A stretch of DNA of 64,000 nucleotides from an uncultured Porphyromonadaceae bacterium (GTDB lineage Bacteria > Bacteroidota > Bacteroidia > Bacteroidales > Muribaculaceae). Below, one piece after another: positions 1-9,083 of the stretch. Every line of letters begins with the position of its first letter. The first letter of the stretch is position 1. The notes beneath the pieces are model-generated. The model was not told the DNA's origin. It saw nothing but the letters and a program-made list of their open reading frames with translations, and searched no databases. The position numbers were made by a program, and so were the translations under genes. The stretch spans positions 119,638-183,637 of the forward strand of contig URCF01000004.1 of assembly GCA_900546365.1 (NCBI GenBank), in the 5' to 3' direction.

Positions 1-1280
1 TAGCAACATCAACATCTGCGATGGGTGCCTCCCTGTCGTTCTCCGGTATTGCTAAGAATGCGCTTAATGAAACACCAAACGCATCCTCCGGTCTTGATGC
101 CATATATCTGCTTGACAACTGCACCGGTGCCTCCGCCACTTACACCGCCACCTCACAAAGTGTGAAATGGTACAAGTGGGGCTCGCAAGGCGCGGCTTAT
201 GCCACAGAGATTCCTGCTTCAAGCATCTCGAAAACAGGCAAGAAATACACTCTCTCCGGCCTGCAGGGCGATTGTGGCTACACTATCGAGGACGGCACCG
301 CAATACATTATTTCTGGATTGTGGATTATGCCAACCACCCCTACAGTATCTCCTCGGTTGATGTCAGCGCCGACAGCGACTGTTCCATGACGGCTCTCGC
401 CGTGCAAGGGTCTGCCGACAGGATTTACTACTACAGCATCAATGCGCGGGCCTATGAGATTGATCGCGAAATCCATATCTCCTACTCCACGCTGACTCCC
501 GACAGCGAAAATCTGACTCTAAACTCCACCACCGCCGATGAAACTGTGGCTCATATCTCAGGGTCTGTGAGAGTAACGGCTCCACTTTGCAACACCTATT
601 TTAAAATATCAGGCGACAAATTCCTAACCCTCTGGGGTGAGACCAAGGAGTGCAGCTCAGGGTACTACAACACCACAGCCGTGGAAGGCGTGGTGAGCGT
701 TGAGCAGACCACTCGCGACAACGACAATGAGCAGAAAGCTGAGACACAAGACTCCACCCTCGGCGGCTCCGCTCCCTGCGAGGTGAAGATGGAAGCCGTG
801 GTGAGCGACGCAGCCATTTTCCGTGAATGGCAAATCACTTCCGACCCCTCGTTCAACGATGTGATGCTCAGGGCCAATGAGCTTGAATATACCCACACTT
901 TCAGCGACATGGGCACATTCTACATCCGCTTTGTGTGTGCCGATGCTTCGGGTGCATGCGAATGGATAAGCGACACATACACCGTATTTATAGGCGAATC
1001 GCGACTCCTCTGTCCAAACGCCTTTTCGCCTAACGCCTCGCCCGGCGTCAACGATGAATGGAAGGTAAGCTACCGCTCGCTCGTGAGCTTCGAGTGCCAT
1101 ATCTTCAACAAATGGGGTGTGAAAATTGCCGAACTAACCGACCCCTCCCAAGGATGGGACGGCAAGCATGGCGGCAAATATGTGCCGGCAGGAGTATACT
1201 ACTATGTAATCAAAGCTGTGGGAGCCGATGGAGTTAAGTACGACCTCAGCGGCGACATCAACATTGTAAACTATAAATAA
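1..1280 (+). CDS. Type IX-sorted surface protein (gliding-motility C-terminal domain), 5' partial
   Basis: The frame is open to the left edge, entering at base 3. The first residues, ATSTSAMGASLSF, look like the end of a signal peptide, so probably only about 10-20 residues are missing upstream. The middle is a run of beta-sandwich-like sequence with no enzyme motif. The last ~85 residues (LCPNAFSPN, HIFNKWGVKI, GWDGK, VPAGVYYYVI) match the CHU_C / type B sorting domain, which sends proteins across the outer membrane through the type IX secretion system. The stop shares one base with the next ATG. Its ligand or role is unknown; it is probably a surface adhesin or structural protein. Confidence 0.8.
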   Translation, partial: ATSTSAMGASLSFSGIAKNALNETPNASSGLDAIYLLDNCTGASATYTATSQSVKWYKWGSQGAAYATEIPASSISKTGKKYTLSGLQGDCGYTIEDGTAIHYFWIVDYANHPYSISSVDVSADSDCSMTALAVQGSADRIYYYSINARAYEIDREIHISYSTLTPDSENLTLNSTTADETVAHISGSVRVTAPLCNTYFKISGDKFLTLWGETKECSSGYYNTTAVEGVVSVEQTTRDNDNEQKAETQDSTLGGSAPCEVKMEAVVSDAAIFREWQITSDPSFNDVMLRANELEYTHTFSDMGTFYIRFVCADASGACEWISDTYTVFIGESRLLCPNAFSPNASPGVNDEWKVSYRSLVSFECHIFNKWGVKIAELTDPSQGWDGKHGGKYVPAGVYYYVIKAVGADGVKYDLSGDINIVNYK

Positions 1281-2218
1281 TGACAAACAAGAACTCAATC
1301 ATATCAGCGTCAATATTGGCGCTCGCCTTACTATGCGGCAATGCCCGCGCCGAGCATCCGTCGATGACTCATGTGGTTTCACCCCGCATTCCCGGGAATG
1401 TGACCTTTGCAGACGACAAAATCAACCTTGACCGATGCGACATGTACGAACGGTTTGACCGCGAGCTCACCTCCATGGCTTTCACCCACGGCACCACTCT
1501 GCTCACTCTCAAGCGGGCCAACCGATATTTCCCCATACTCATACCTATCCTGAAAGCCAACGGTGTGCCGGAAGACCTGATTTACCTCGCCTGCATCGAG
1601 AGCAGTCTCAACACTCGCGCCCTCAGTGGTTCGGGAGCCGCCGGACTGTGGCAGTTCATGCCAGCCACCGGCAAAGAGTATGGCCTTGAAGTGAACGATT
1701 ATGTGGATGAACGGTATCACCCCGAAAAATCCACCGAAGCCGCGTGCCGCTACCTTAAAAATGCCTATCGCAAATATGGCAACTGGGAATCTACCGCAGC
1801 ATCGTACAACGCCGGCATGGGCAGAATCTCGCGCGAACTTGACTCTCAGGGAGCCGAAAGTGCCTACGACCTTTTTCTCAACGACCAGACCTCGCGCTAT
1901 ATCTTCCGCCTTCTGGCCATGAAAAGTATCCTTGAGCATCCTAACTATTTCGGCTACACCGTGGATGCATCGCAATTCTACTACCCTATCGCCACGGTTG
2001 ACGAGGAGGTGAGCGAGCCTGTGGAAGACTGGCAGACATGGGCCGCCGACCACGGCACCAACTATCTCACCCTCCGCGAACTCAACCCTTGGATAAGGGC
2101 CAAATCCTTGCCCAACAAATCGGGCAAAACATATATCGTGAAGCTCCCCGCCAAGGATGCCATGCTGCGGTCCAAGCAGGATAAAAAGATTTACAATCAT
2201 AACTGGATTGCGAAATAA
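1280..2218 (+). CDS. Lytic murein transglycosylase (SLT domain, MltD-like)
   Basis: 312 residues with a signal peptide ending near residue 24 (GNARA). The GH23/SLT core covers about residues 85-185: IESSLNTRALS with the predicted catalytic Glu near 107, then GAAGLWQFMPATG, and AASYNAGMGRI. The family cleaves the glycan strands of peptidoglycan in the periplasm, giving 1,6-anhydromuramyl ends. The C-terminus (YLTLRELNPWI, GKTYIVKLP) resembles a single degenerate LysM-like segment as in MltD. TAATG overlaps at both ends suggest translational coupling to the surface protein before it and to uvrA after it. Confidence 0.88.
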   Translation: MTNKNSIISASILALALLCGNARAEHPSMTHVVSPRIPGNVTFADDKINLDRCDMYERFDRELTSMAFTHGTTLLTLKRANRYFPILIPILKANGVPEDLIYLACIESSLNTRALSGSGAAGLWQFMPATGKEYGLEVNDYVDERYHPEKSTEAACRYLKNAYRKYGNWESTAASYNAGMGRISRELDSQGAESAYDLFLNDQTSRYIFRLLAMKSILEHPNYFGYTVDASQFYYPIATVDEEVSEPVEDWQTWAADHGTNYLTLRELNPWIRAKSLPNKSGKTYIVKLPAKDAMLRSKQDKKIYNHNWIAK

Positions 2219-5082
2219 TGTCCAACCACTCCAATCTCAATAATCCATCCAACGCTGACGCATTCGATGCCTCCGACACACTCAATGTGTATGGAGCGCG
2301 AGTGCATAATCTTAAAAACATCGATGTCACCATTCCGCGCAATTCGCTCACCGTCATCACCGGATTGAGCGGCAGCGGAAAATCCTCGCTCGCATTCGAC
2401 ACTATCTTTGCCGAAGGTCAGCGTAGATATATTGAAACATTCTCCTCCTACGCACGCAATATGCTCGGCAATCTCGAGAGACCCGATGTGGACAAAATCA
2501 CCGGCTTGAGTCCCGTGATTGCCATCGAGCAGAAAACTGTCAACCGCAACCCCCGAAGCACCATCGGCACCACTACCGAGATTTATGACTTTCTCCGTCT
2601 GCTCTACGCACGCATCGGCGAGGCCGTGAGCTATATGTCGGGAGAGCCGATGATCAAATACACTGAGGAGCGGATCAACAATCTCATCATCGAGAAATTC
2701 AACGGCAAAAAGATCTATGTGCTCGCCCCTGTTGTGAAAAACCGCAAGGGCCACTACAAGGAGCTGTTTGAAAGCCTGCGTAAAAAAGGATATCTCACCG
2801 TGCGTGTGGACGGCGAGCTCAAGGAGATAACCATGGGGATGAAGCTCGACCGCTACAAGAACCATTCCGTGGAGCTGGTAGTGGACCGGCTCAAGGTGTC
2901 GGAAAAAGATGCCACACGATTGCGCGACACCATCACAGAAGCGCTCCGCCAGGGCGACAAGCAATTGATGATCTACGATGTGGACAGCGACGCCGTTTCC
3001 CACTACAGCCAGCACCTTATGGACCCGGCCACAGGACTTTCGTATCGCGAACCCGCTCCGCATAATTTCTCGTTCAACTCTCCGCAGGGAGCCTGTCCCC
3101 ACTGCAAAGGATTGGGATATGTCAACATCGTTGACAAGGATAAAATCATGCCCAACCCCATGCTCTCCATCCATGATGGTGGTATAGTGCCGCTCGGCAA
3201 GTATAAGAACAGCATGATATTCTGGCAGATAGAAGCTATCCTTGCCAAATATGGACATACTCTTTCCACTCCCGTCAAAGATATCTGTGATGAAGCGATG
3301 AGCGATATCCTCAACGGCACTCCCGACAGACTCAATATCCAGAACTCCACCATGAGCCTCTCCAACTATTTCCTGACCTACGAAGGTATTGTGAAATATA
3401 TAGAGATGCAGCAGAGCGAGGATTCTTCCTCCACTGCGCAGAAATGGAGCGGCAAATTTTTCTCCAGAGCGGTGTGTCCTGAATGTAACGGAGACAGACT
3501 CAACAAGGAGGCCCTTCATTTCTTCATCAATGGCAAGAATATAGCTCAGGTGAGTCGGCTTGACCTCACCGAGCTCAAGCTATGGGTTGACTCACTTGAA
3601 AAATCGCTTTCACCTACTCATGCCATCGTGGCCCGCGAGATTGTGAAGGAGATAAGCGGACGCATCGGATTCCTGATTGATGTGGGTCTGGAATATCTTT
3701 CCCTCAACAGAGCCTCTGCCACATTGTCGGGTGGTGAAAGCCAGCGCATAAGGCTCGCCACACAGATTGGTTCGGAGTTGGTCAATGTGCTTTATATCCT
3801 CGACGAGCCAAGTATCGGTCTTCACCAGCGCGACAATATACGCCTGATCAATTCGCTCAAGAAACTCCGCGATGCCGAAAACTCCGTCATTGTGGTGGAA
3901 CACGACAAGGATATGATGCTTGAAGCCGACTATATTGTTGATATCGGCCCCAAAGCCGGACGCAAAGGCGGCGAAGTGGTGTTTGAAGGCACACCCGGGC
4001 AGATGCTTGCCACCTCCACTCTCACGGCCGACTATCTCAACGGCAACCTGTCCATACCCGTGCCCGCCCATCGCAGGGAAGGATCCGGGAAACACCTTGT
4101 GCTCAAAGGTGCTACCGGTCACAATCTACGCGATGTGGACCTTGATCTGCCACTGGGCACATTCACTGTGGTGGCCGGAGTGTCAGGCAGCGGCAAATCG
4201 TCGCTTGTCAACGGTACCCTCCAGCCTATTCTCTCGCAGCACTTCTTCCGCTCGCTCCAAGCACCACTGCCCTACAAATCCATTGATGGTATAGAGCATA
4301 TCGACAAGGTGGTGACGGTGGATCAATCACCGCTCGGCAAATCGCCGCGTTCCAACCCCGCCACCTACACCGGAGTGTTCACCGACATCCGCAACCTTTT
4401 TGTCGGACTCCCCGAAGCCAAGATTCGCGGCTATAAACCCGGCCGATTCTCATTCAACATCTCCGGCGGCAGATGCGAGGCTTGCTCCGGCAACGGCTAC
4501 AAGACCATAGAGATGAATTTCCTTCCGGATGTGCTGGTGCCGTGCGAGGTGTGCGGTGGCAAGCGATATAATAGAGAGACTCTTGAAGTGAGGTTCAAAG
4601 GCAAATCCATAGCCGATGTGCTTGACATGACCATCAACCAGGCTGTGGATTTCTTCGCCGGAATTCCGTCAATCCTCCGCAAAATCAAGGTGCTTCAGGA
4701 TATCGGACTCGGATATATTAAACTCGGACAGCCGTCCAGCACACTCTCCGGAGGTGAGAATCAGCGCGTCAAACTCGCCACCGAACTTGCCAAGAAGGAC
4801 ACTAGCAAAACTCTTTTCATTCTCGATGAGCCAACCACAGGACTTCATTTCGAGGATATCAAAGTGCTGCTCGGTGTGTTCAACAGGCTTGTGGAGCGCG
4901 GCAACACAGTGCTTGTCATTGAGCACAATCTTGATGTGATCAAATGCGCCGACCATATCATCGACATGGGCCCCGGCGGCGGAAGCCATGGAGGACAGAT
5001 TATTGCGCAAGGCACACCCGAACAGATTGCTGCAGGAGAATCGCCCACATCCGAATTTCTCAAAAAGGAACTAACTTTATAG
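2218..5082 (+). CDS. uvrA: Excinuclease ABC subunit A
   Basis: 954 residues, the usual UvrA length. It recognises DNA damage in nucleotide excision repair as a dimeric ABC ATPase. Two ABC modules are visible: Walker A GLSGSGKSS at about residue 49 and GVSGSGKSS at about 652, with signature motifs LSGGESQRIRLA and LSGGENQRVKLA. CxxC pairs of the zinc modules are present (CPHCKGLGY, CPECNGDRLN, CEACSGNGY, CEVCGGKRY). The start overlaps the transglycosylase stop by one base. The N-terminus (GARVHNLKNIDVTIPRN) is that of the canonical UvrA rather than of the shorter paralogues some Bacteroidetes carry. Confidence 0.97.
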   Translation: MSNHSNLNNPSNADAFDASDTLNVYGARVHNLKNIDVTIPRNSLTVITGLSGSGKSSLAFDTIFAEGQRRYIETFSSYARNMLGNLERPDVDKITGLSPVIAIEQKTVNRNPRSTIGTTTEIYDFLRLLYARIGEAVSYMSGEPMIKYTEERINNLIIEKFNGKKIYVLAPVVKNRKGHYKELFESLRKKGYLTVRVDGELKEITMGMKLDRYKNHSVELVVDRLKVSEKDATRLRDTITEALRQGDKQLMIYDVDSDAVSHYSQHLMDPATGLSYREPAPHNFSFNSPQGACPHCKGLGYVNIVDKDKIMPNPMLSIHDGGIVPLGKYKNSMIFWQIEAILAKYGHTLSTPVKDICDEAMSDILNGTPDRLNIQNSTMSLSNYFLTYEGIVKYIEMQQSEDSSSTAQKWSGKFFSRAVCPECNGDRLNKEALHFFINGKNIAQVSRLDLTELKLWVDSLEKSLSPTHAIVAREIVKEISGRIGFLIDVGLEYLSLNRASATLSGGESQRIRLATQIGSELVNVLYILDEPSIGLHQRDNIRLINSLKKLRDAENSVIVVEHDKDMMLEADYIVDIGPKAGRKGGEVVFEGTPGQMLATSTLTADYLNGNLSIPVPAHRREGSGKHLVLKGATGHNLRDVDLDLPLGTFTVVAGVSGSGKSSLVNGTLQPILSQHFFRSLQAPLPYKSIDGIEHIDKVVTVDQSPLGKSPRSNPATYTGVFTDIRNLFVGLPEAKIRGYKPGRFSFNISGGRCEACSGNGYKTIEMNFLPDVLVPCEVCGGKRYNRETLEVRFKGKSIADVLDMTINQAVDFFAGIPSILRKIKVLQDIGLGYIKLGQPSSTLSGGENQRVKLATELAKKDTSKTLFILDEPTTGLHFEDIKVLLGVFNRLVERGNTVLVIEHNLDVIKCADHIIDMGPGGGSHGGQIIAQGTPEQIAAGESPTSEFLKKELTL

Positions 5083-5121
5083 CGCGATAATTGTTATTTA
5101 TTATTGAATAAATTTACAATT

Positions 5122-5691
5122 ATGAACAAGACAATCATCAACACAACCCTTCCCGAATTCTCTGTGCCGGCATATATGGATGGAGAATTCAAGACAGTGA
5201 CCCGTGAAAACACTCTGGGTCACTGGTCGATATTCTTTTTCTATCCCGCCGATTTCACTTTCGTGTGCCCTACCGAACTGCTTGACATGGCCGAGAACTA
5301 CGACAAGTTCAAGGAACTCAACGCCGAAGTGTACGCCGTAAGTACCGACACCCAGTTCACCCACAAAGCATGGCACGACTCATCGGAAAGCATTGCAAAA
5401 GTGAAATTCCCGATGTTGGCTGACAAAACAGGATACCTCAGTGAACTGTTTGGAGTATTGAACCCCGATGACTTCCTCGCCTACCGCGGCACATTCATTG
5501 TCAATCCGCAAGGCCAGGTGAAAGTGGCTGAGATTAACGACAACGGCATAGGCCGCAACTCCGAGGAGCTGCTCCGAAAACTTGAAGCCGCGCAATTCGT
5601 GGCCGAGCATGGCGACCAAGTGTGCCCCGCCCGATGGCGCAAAGGTCAGCAGACCCTCAAGCCCGGCATTGACCTCGTCGGCAAAATTTAA
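5122..5691 (+). CDS. ahpC: Alkyl hydroperoxide reductase C (2-Cys peroxiredoxin)
   Basis: 189 residues from the ATG at 5122; an in-frame TTG at 5104 is an unlikely start. Peroxidatic Cys49 lies in DFTFVCPTE and resolving Cys168 in DQVCPARW, as in typical AhpC. It reduces hydrogen peroxide and organic hydroperoxides in the cytoplasm. The gene stands alone: the usual reductase partner ahpF does not follow, and the next gene is valS. A strong hairpin terminator follows the stop. Confidence 0.96.
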   Translation: MNKTIINTTLPEFSVPAYMDGEFKTVTRENTLGHWSIFFFYPADFTFVCPTELLDMAENYDKFKELNAEVYAVSTDTQFTHKAWHDSSESIAKVKFPMLADKTGYLSELFGVLNPDDFLAYRGTFIVNPQGQVKVAEINDNGIGRNSEELLRKLEAAQFVAEHGDQVCPARWRKGQQTLKPGIDLVGKI

Positions 5692-5711
5692 TCATTCACT
5701 ATAATCTTATC

Positions 5712-5753
5712 AGCGTTCCACTCCGGCACAACCGCGTGTGGAACGCTTTTTTA
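5712..5753 (+). terminator. Rho-independent terminator after ahpC
   Basis: A perfect 10-bp stem, AGCGTTCCAC / GTGGAACGCT, with a 16-base loop followed by a run of six T. Confidence 0.9.
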
Positions 5754-5788
5754 TTCAGTGTGCCAGCAATTCATGAAGAAAAATTTTG

Positions 5789-5796
5789 TAACTTTG
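5789..5796 (+). promoter_or_regulatory. Bacteroidetes -7 box for valS
   Basis: TAACTTTG matches the TAnnTTTG sigma-ABfr -7 consensus, 35 bases before the valS ATG and after the ahpC terminator. No good -33 TTTG is visible. Confidence 0.6.
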
Positions 5797-5831
5797 CAGC
5801 TTGAAAACCAAATAACAGACTTCAATTATCC

Positions 5832-8453
5832 ATGAACGAATTAGCCACTAAGTACAACCCTTCAGAGGTGGAAGATAAATGGTATAGCTACTGGATGGAG
5901 CATGAACTGTTTCGCAGCGTGCCAGATAGCCGTGAACCGTACACTATAGTTATACCTCCCCCAAATGTGACCGGTGTGCTCCACATGGGACACATGCTCA
6001 ACAACACCATTCAGGATATCCTGATACGCCGCGCCCGCATGGACGGCAAAAACGCGCTGTGGGTGCCCGGCACCGACCATGCCGCGATTGCCACCGAAGC
6101 CAAGGTTGTGGCAAAGCTCGCGGCAGAGGGAATCAAGAAATCCTCGCTCACAAGAGAGCAGTTCCTTGAGCACGCCTGGGATTGGACCCATAAGTACGGA
6201 GGCATTATTCTTGAACAGCTCAAAAAGCTCGGTGCTTCGTGCGACTGGAGCCGCACAGCGTTCACCATGGACGAAATCCGTGCCAAGAGCGTGATCAAAG
6301 TGTTTGTGGAACTGTACCGCCAAGGGCTGATATACCGCGGCAAGCGTATGGTCAACTGGGACCCCAAGGCCCGCACCTCGCTATCAGACATTGAAGTGAT
6401 ATACAAGGAGGAGCATAGCAAGCTCTATTATCTGCGCTACAAAATTGCGGGAGAAGACGGATATGCCATCGTGGCCACCACACGCCCCGAAACCATCATG
6501 GGCGACACAGCCATGTGTATCAACCCCAACGACCCCAAGAATCAGCATCTCAAAGGTAAGAGAGTGATTGTGCCGCTTGTCAACCGCGAGATTCCCGTGA
6601 TTGAGGACGACTACGTGGATATTGAATTCGGCACAGGTTGCCTCAAAGTGACCCCGGCCCACGACATGAACGACTATATGCTCGGCCAGAAGCATAATCT
6701 CGAAACCATCGACATATTCAATGACGATGCCACCATCAGCGAGGCTGCCGGTATGTATGTGGGGATGGACCGCTTTGATGTGCGCAAGCAGATTGCCAAG
6801 GACCTTGAAGCAGCCGGACTGATTGAAAAGATTGAGGACTACGAGAATAAGGTAGGCTACTCAGAGCGCAACAGCGACACCGTATGTGAACCGCGCCTGA
6901 GCGACCAGTGGTTCCTGAAAATGGAATCCCTCGCCAAGCCGGCTTTGGAGTCCGTGGAGGAAGGTGTGCTTAAATTCGTGCCTGATAAATTCACCGCCAC
7001 CTACCGCCATTGGCTCACCGACATTCGCGACTGGTGCATCTCCCGTCAGCTCTGGTGGGGTCATCGCGTGCCCGCATGGTATCTCCCCAACGACGAATTT
7101 GTTGTGGCTGAGAATGAGGCCGAGGCTCTCGAACTGGCTCAGGCCATCATGCCGGGCGTGACAGCCACTGACCTGCATCAGGACGAGGATTCACTCGACA
7201 CCTGGTTCTCTTCATGGCTATGGCCCGTGTCGCTGTTCAACGGCATCCTTGAGCCTGACAATGAGGAGATAAAATATTACTATCCCACATCCGACCTCGT
7301 GACCGGACCGGACATCATATTCTTCTGGGTGGCACGCATGGTAATGGCCGGCTACCATTTCATGGGCAAGCAGCCTTTCAATAATGTTTACTTCACCGGA
7401 ATTGTGCGCGATGAGATTGGTCGCAAGATGTCCAAGCAGTTCGGTAACTCCCCCGACCCACTCGCACTTATCTCCGACTACGGTGCCGACGGAGTGAGAA
7501 TGGGTCTGATGATGGCCGCCCCTGCCGGCAATGACATATTCTTCGATAAGAAACTTTGCGAGACAGGACGAAATTTCTGCAACAAAATCTGGAACGCCTT
7601 CCGCTTGGTAAAAGGCTGGGATGTTGACAGCAACGCCGAGCCCTCGGAGGCTTCCAAAATGGCAATGAAATGGTTTGAATCCAAGCTCAACGCCACTCTT
7701 GGGGAGGTCAACGACCTGATGAAGAAGTTCCGCCTGTCGGAAGCGTTGAAAGAGATCTACCGCTTGTTCTGGGACGAATTTTCAGCATGGTATCTCGAGA
7801 TGGTGAAACCCGCCTACGGTTCTCCTATTGACAAAACTACCCTTGACACCACACTGCAATATTTTGACGCGCTGCTCCGCCTGCTGCATCCGTTCATGCC
7901 ATTCATCTCCGAGGAACTGTGGCAGCATCTGGCCGAACGCCGTGAAGGTGAATCCATCATGTATGCCCCCACCCCCGCAGCCGGCGAAATCGATGAGGCT
8001 CTCCTATCCATGATGGACCAGGTGAAAGAGACTGTCAACGGCATCCGCAATGTACGCGCCGAGAAAAATATCCCCAACAAGGATCAGCTCGTGCTCAATA
8101 TCATCGGCACATGGAGCAACGACAGAGATGCCATGATCATCAAGCTCGGTAATCTCGAATCGGTGGTTCACAATGCAGAGAAAGATCCCGCAGCCGCCAC
8201 TTTCATGGTTGGCACCACTGAGGTCAACATCCCGCTGGCCAACAATATCGATGTTGAGGCCGAACTCGCCAAGCTCACCAAAGAGCTGGAATACTACACC
8301 GGCTTCAAGGCATCGGTGGAGAAGAAGCTCAACAACGAGCGTTTTGTGACCAATGCGCCTGCAGCCGTGGTTGAAGGCGAACGCAAGAAACTTGCCGATG
8401 CCAACGCCAAAATCAGCAATCTCACCATGGCTATAGAAGCTCTCAAAGCATAG
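5832..8453 (+). CDS. valS: Valine--tRNA ligase
   Basis: 873 residues. Class I synthetase signatures: HIGH-type HMGH at residues 51-54 within PPPNVTGVLHMGHML, and KMSKQ at about 533 (GRKMSKQFGNSPDP). The editing domain lies between, and the anticodon-binding domain follows. The C-terminus (from about residue 800: EAELAKLTKELEYYTGF) is the coiled-coil tRNA-binding arm typical of ValRS. It attaches valine to tRNA-Val. It is a single-gene unit, with a promoter box upstream and a hairpin downstream. Confidence 0.97.
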   Translation: MNELATKYNPSEVEDKWYSYWMEHELFRSVPDSREPYTIVIPPPNVTGVLHMGHMLNNTIQDILIRRARMDGKNALWVPGTDHAAIATEAKVVAKLAAEGIKKSSLTREQFLEHAWDWTHKYGGIILEQLKKLGASCDWSRTAFTMDEIRAKSVIKVFVELYRQGLIYRGKRMVNWDPKARTSLSDIEVIYKEEHSKLYYLRYKIAGEDGYAIVATTRPETIMGDTAMCINPNDPKNQHLKGKRVIVPLVNREIPVIEDDYVDIEFGTGCLKVTPAHDMNDYMLGQKHNLETIDIFNDDATISEAAGMYVGMDRFDVRKQIAKDLEAAGLIEKIEDYENKVGYSERNSDTVCEPRLSDQWFLKMESLAKPALESVEEGVLKFVPDKFTATYRHWLTDIRDWCISRQLWWGHRVPAWYLPNDEFVVAENEAEALELAQAIMPGVTATDLHQDEDSLDTWFSSWLWPVSLFNGILEPDNEEIKYYYPTSDLVTGPDIIFFWVARMVMAGYHFMGKQPFNNVYFTGIVRDEIGRKMSKQFGNSPDPLALISDYGADGVRMGLMMAAPAGNDIFFDKKLCETGRNFCNKIWNAFRLVKGWDVDSNAEPSEASKMAMKWFESKLNATLGEVNDLMKKFRLSEALKEIYRLFWDEFSAWYLEMVKPAYGSPIDKTTLDTTLQYFDALLRLLHPFMPFISEELWQHLAERREGESIMYAPTPAAGEIDEALLSMMDQVKETVNGIRNVRAEKNIPNKDQLVLNIIGTWSNDRDAMIIKLGNLESVVHNAEKDPAAATFMVGTTEVNIPLANNIDVEAELAKLTKELEYYTGFKASVEKKLNNERFVTNAPAAVVEGERKKLADANAKISNLTMAIEALKA

Positions 8454-8472
8454 CTTTGATTGCCATACCATT

Positions 8473-8513
8473 AAACAACGGGAGGCCGCCGGATGGACGG
8501 TCTCCCGTTGTTT
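8473..8513 (+). terminator. Hairpin terminator between convergent valS and the PepSY-like gene
   Basis: A 12-bp perfect inverted repeat, AAACAACGGGAG / CTCCCGTTGTTT, with only short T runs on either side. It may serve both converging genes. Confidence 0.7.
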
Positions 8514-8530
8514 CGTCAGTAATGTATTTG

Positions 8531-9040
8531 TCAGTCGGAGACACTTACCAATTTGCCATCGCGGGCAAAACGGTAGTCGTCAAATTTGGCATTCTTGATC
8601 TCTACCTTGTAGCCATCAGAATATCTTTTTACCGATTCCACTCGTGAAGCCACATTACGCGACAAAAGCTCCTTGTATGTTTTGTCAGGAACAAGTTTCT
8701 TCACCACATTTGGAGCTAATACACGGCTGCGGCCCGCCTCAACTTCGCGCCAGTCGCCACCGGCGTCAAACTCCACATCAATACCATTGGACAGTTCCAA
8801 CTCATAGGTATTGTCGTCAAACTCCTTCTCGCACTGCACCACCGCGTACTCTTTGAAATGGTGCTTCAAAAAATCCTGAGCTTTCCTGGGCACCCGGCTG
8901 ATATCAACCGACCCGGCTATCACAGGCCCTATGCCGCAATAACCCATCGGCATATCGGGGACCACATTATCCTGTGCATGTAGATTAGCTCCTATCAACA
9001 GAAACACGCCGAAAGCCAAAGTAGAAATAATACGTTTCAT
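8531..9040 (-). CDS. Secreted PepSY-like (beta-lactamase-inhibitor-like) protein
   Basis: 169 residues. A signal peptide (FGVFLLIGANLHAQ) is followed by two repeats of the PepSY-like / DUF2874 fold: VPRKAQDFLKHHFKEYAVV...TYELELSNGIDVEFDAGGDW, then KLVPDKTYKELLSRNVASRVESVKR...YKVEIKNAKFDDYRFARDG. These small periplasmic or outer-membrane-facing proteins are abundant in Bacteroidales and have no proven biochemical role. It lies 43 bp downstream of nadE on the same strand, so it may be partly co-transcribed with it. Confidence 0.85.
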   Translation of the reverse strand: MKRIISTLAFGVFLLIGANLHAQDNVVPDMPMGYCGIGPVIAGSVDISRVPRKAQDFLKHHFKEYAVVQCEKEFDDNTYELELSNGIDVEFDAGGDWREVEAGRSRVLAPNVVKKLVPDKTYKELLSRNVASRVESVKRYSDGYKVEIKNAKFDDYRFARDGKLVSVSD

Positions 9041-9083
9041 AATATTATAAATTTTATCATTTATAATATAACAAAACGATGTG

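Noticed and set aside
1379..2200. Minus-strand frame of 273 codons across the transglycosylase gene (and a similar one at 25414-26256 across the RND pump).
   Set aside because: Both mirror strongly motif-supported genes on the plus strand and show no features of their own.
5104..5691. A longer ahpC frame starting at a TTG at 5104.
   Set aside because: The ATG at 5122 gives the standard AhpC N-terminus and length; the extra residues have no family support.
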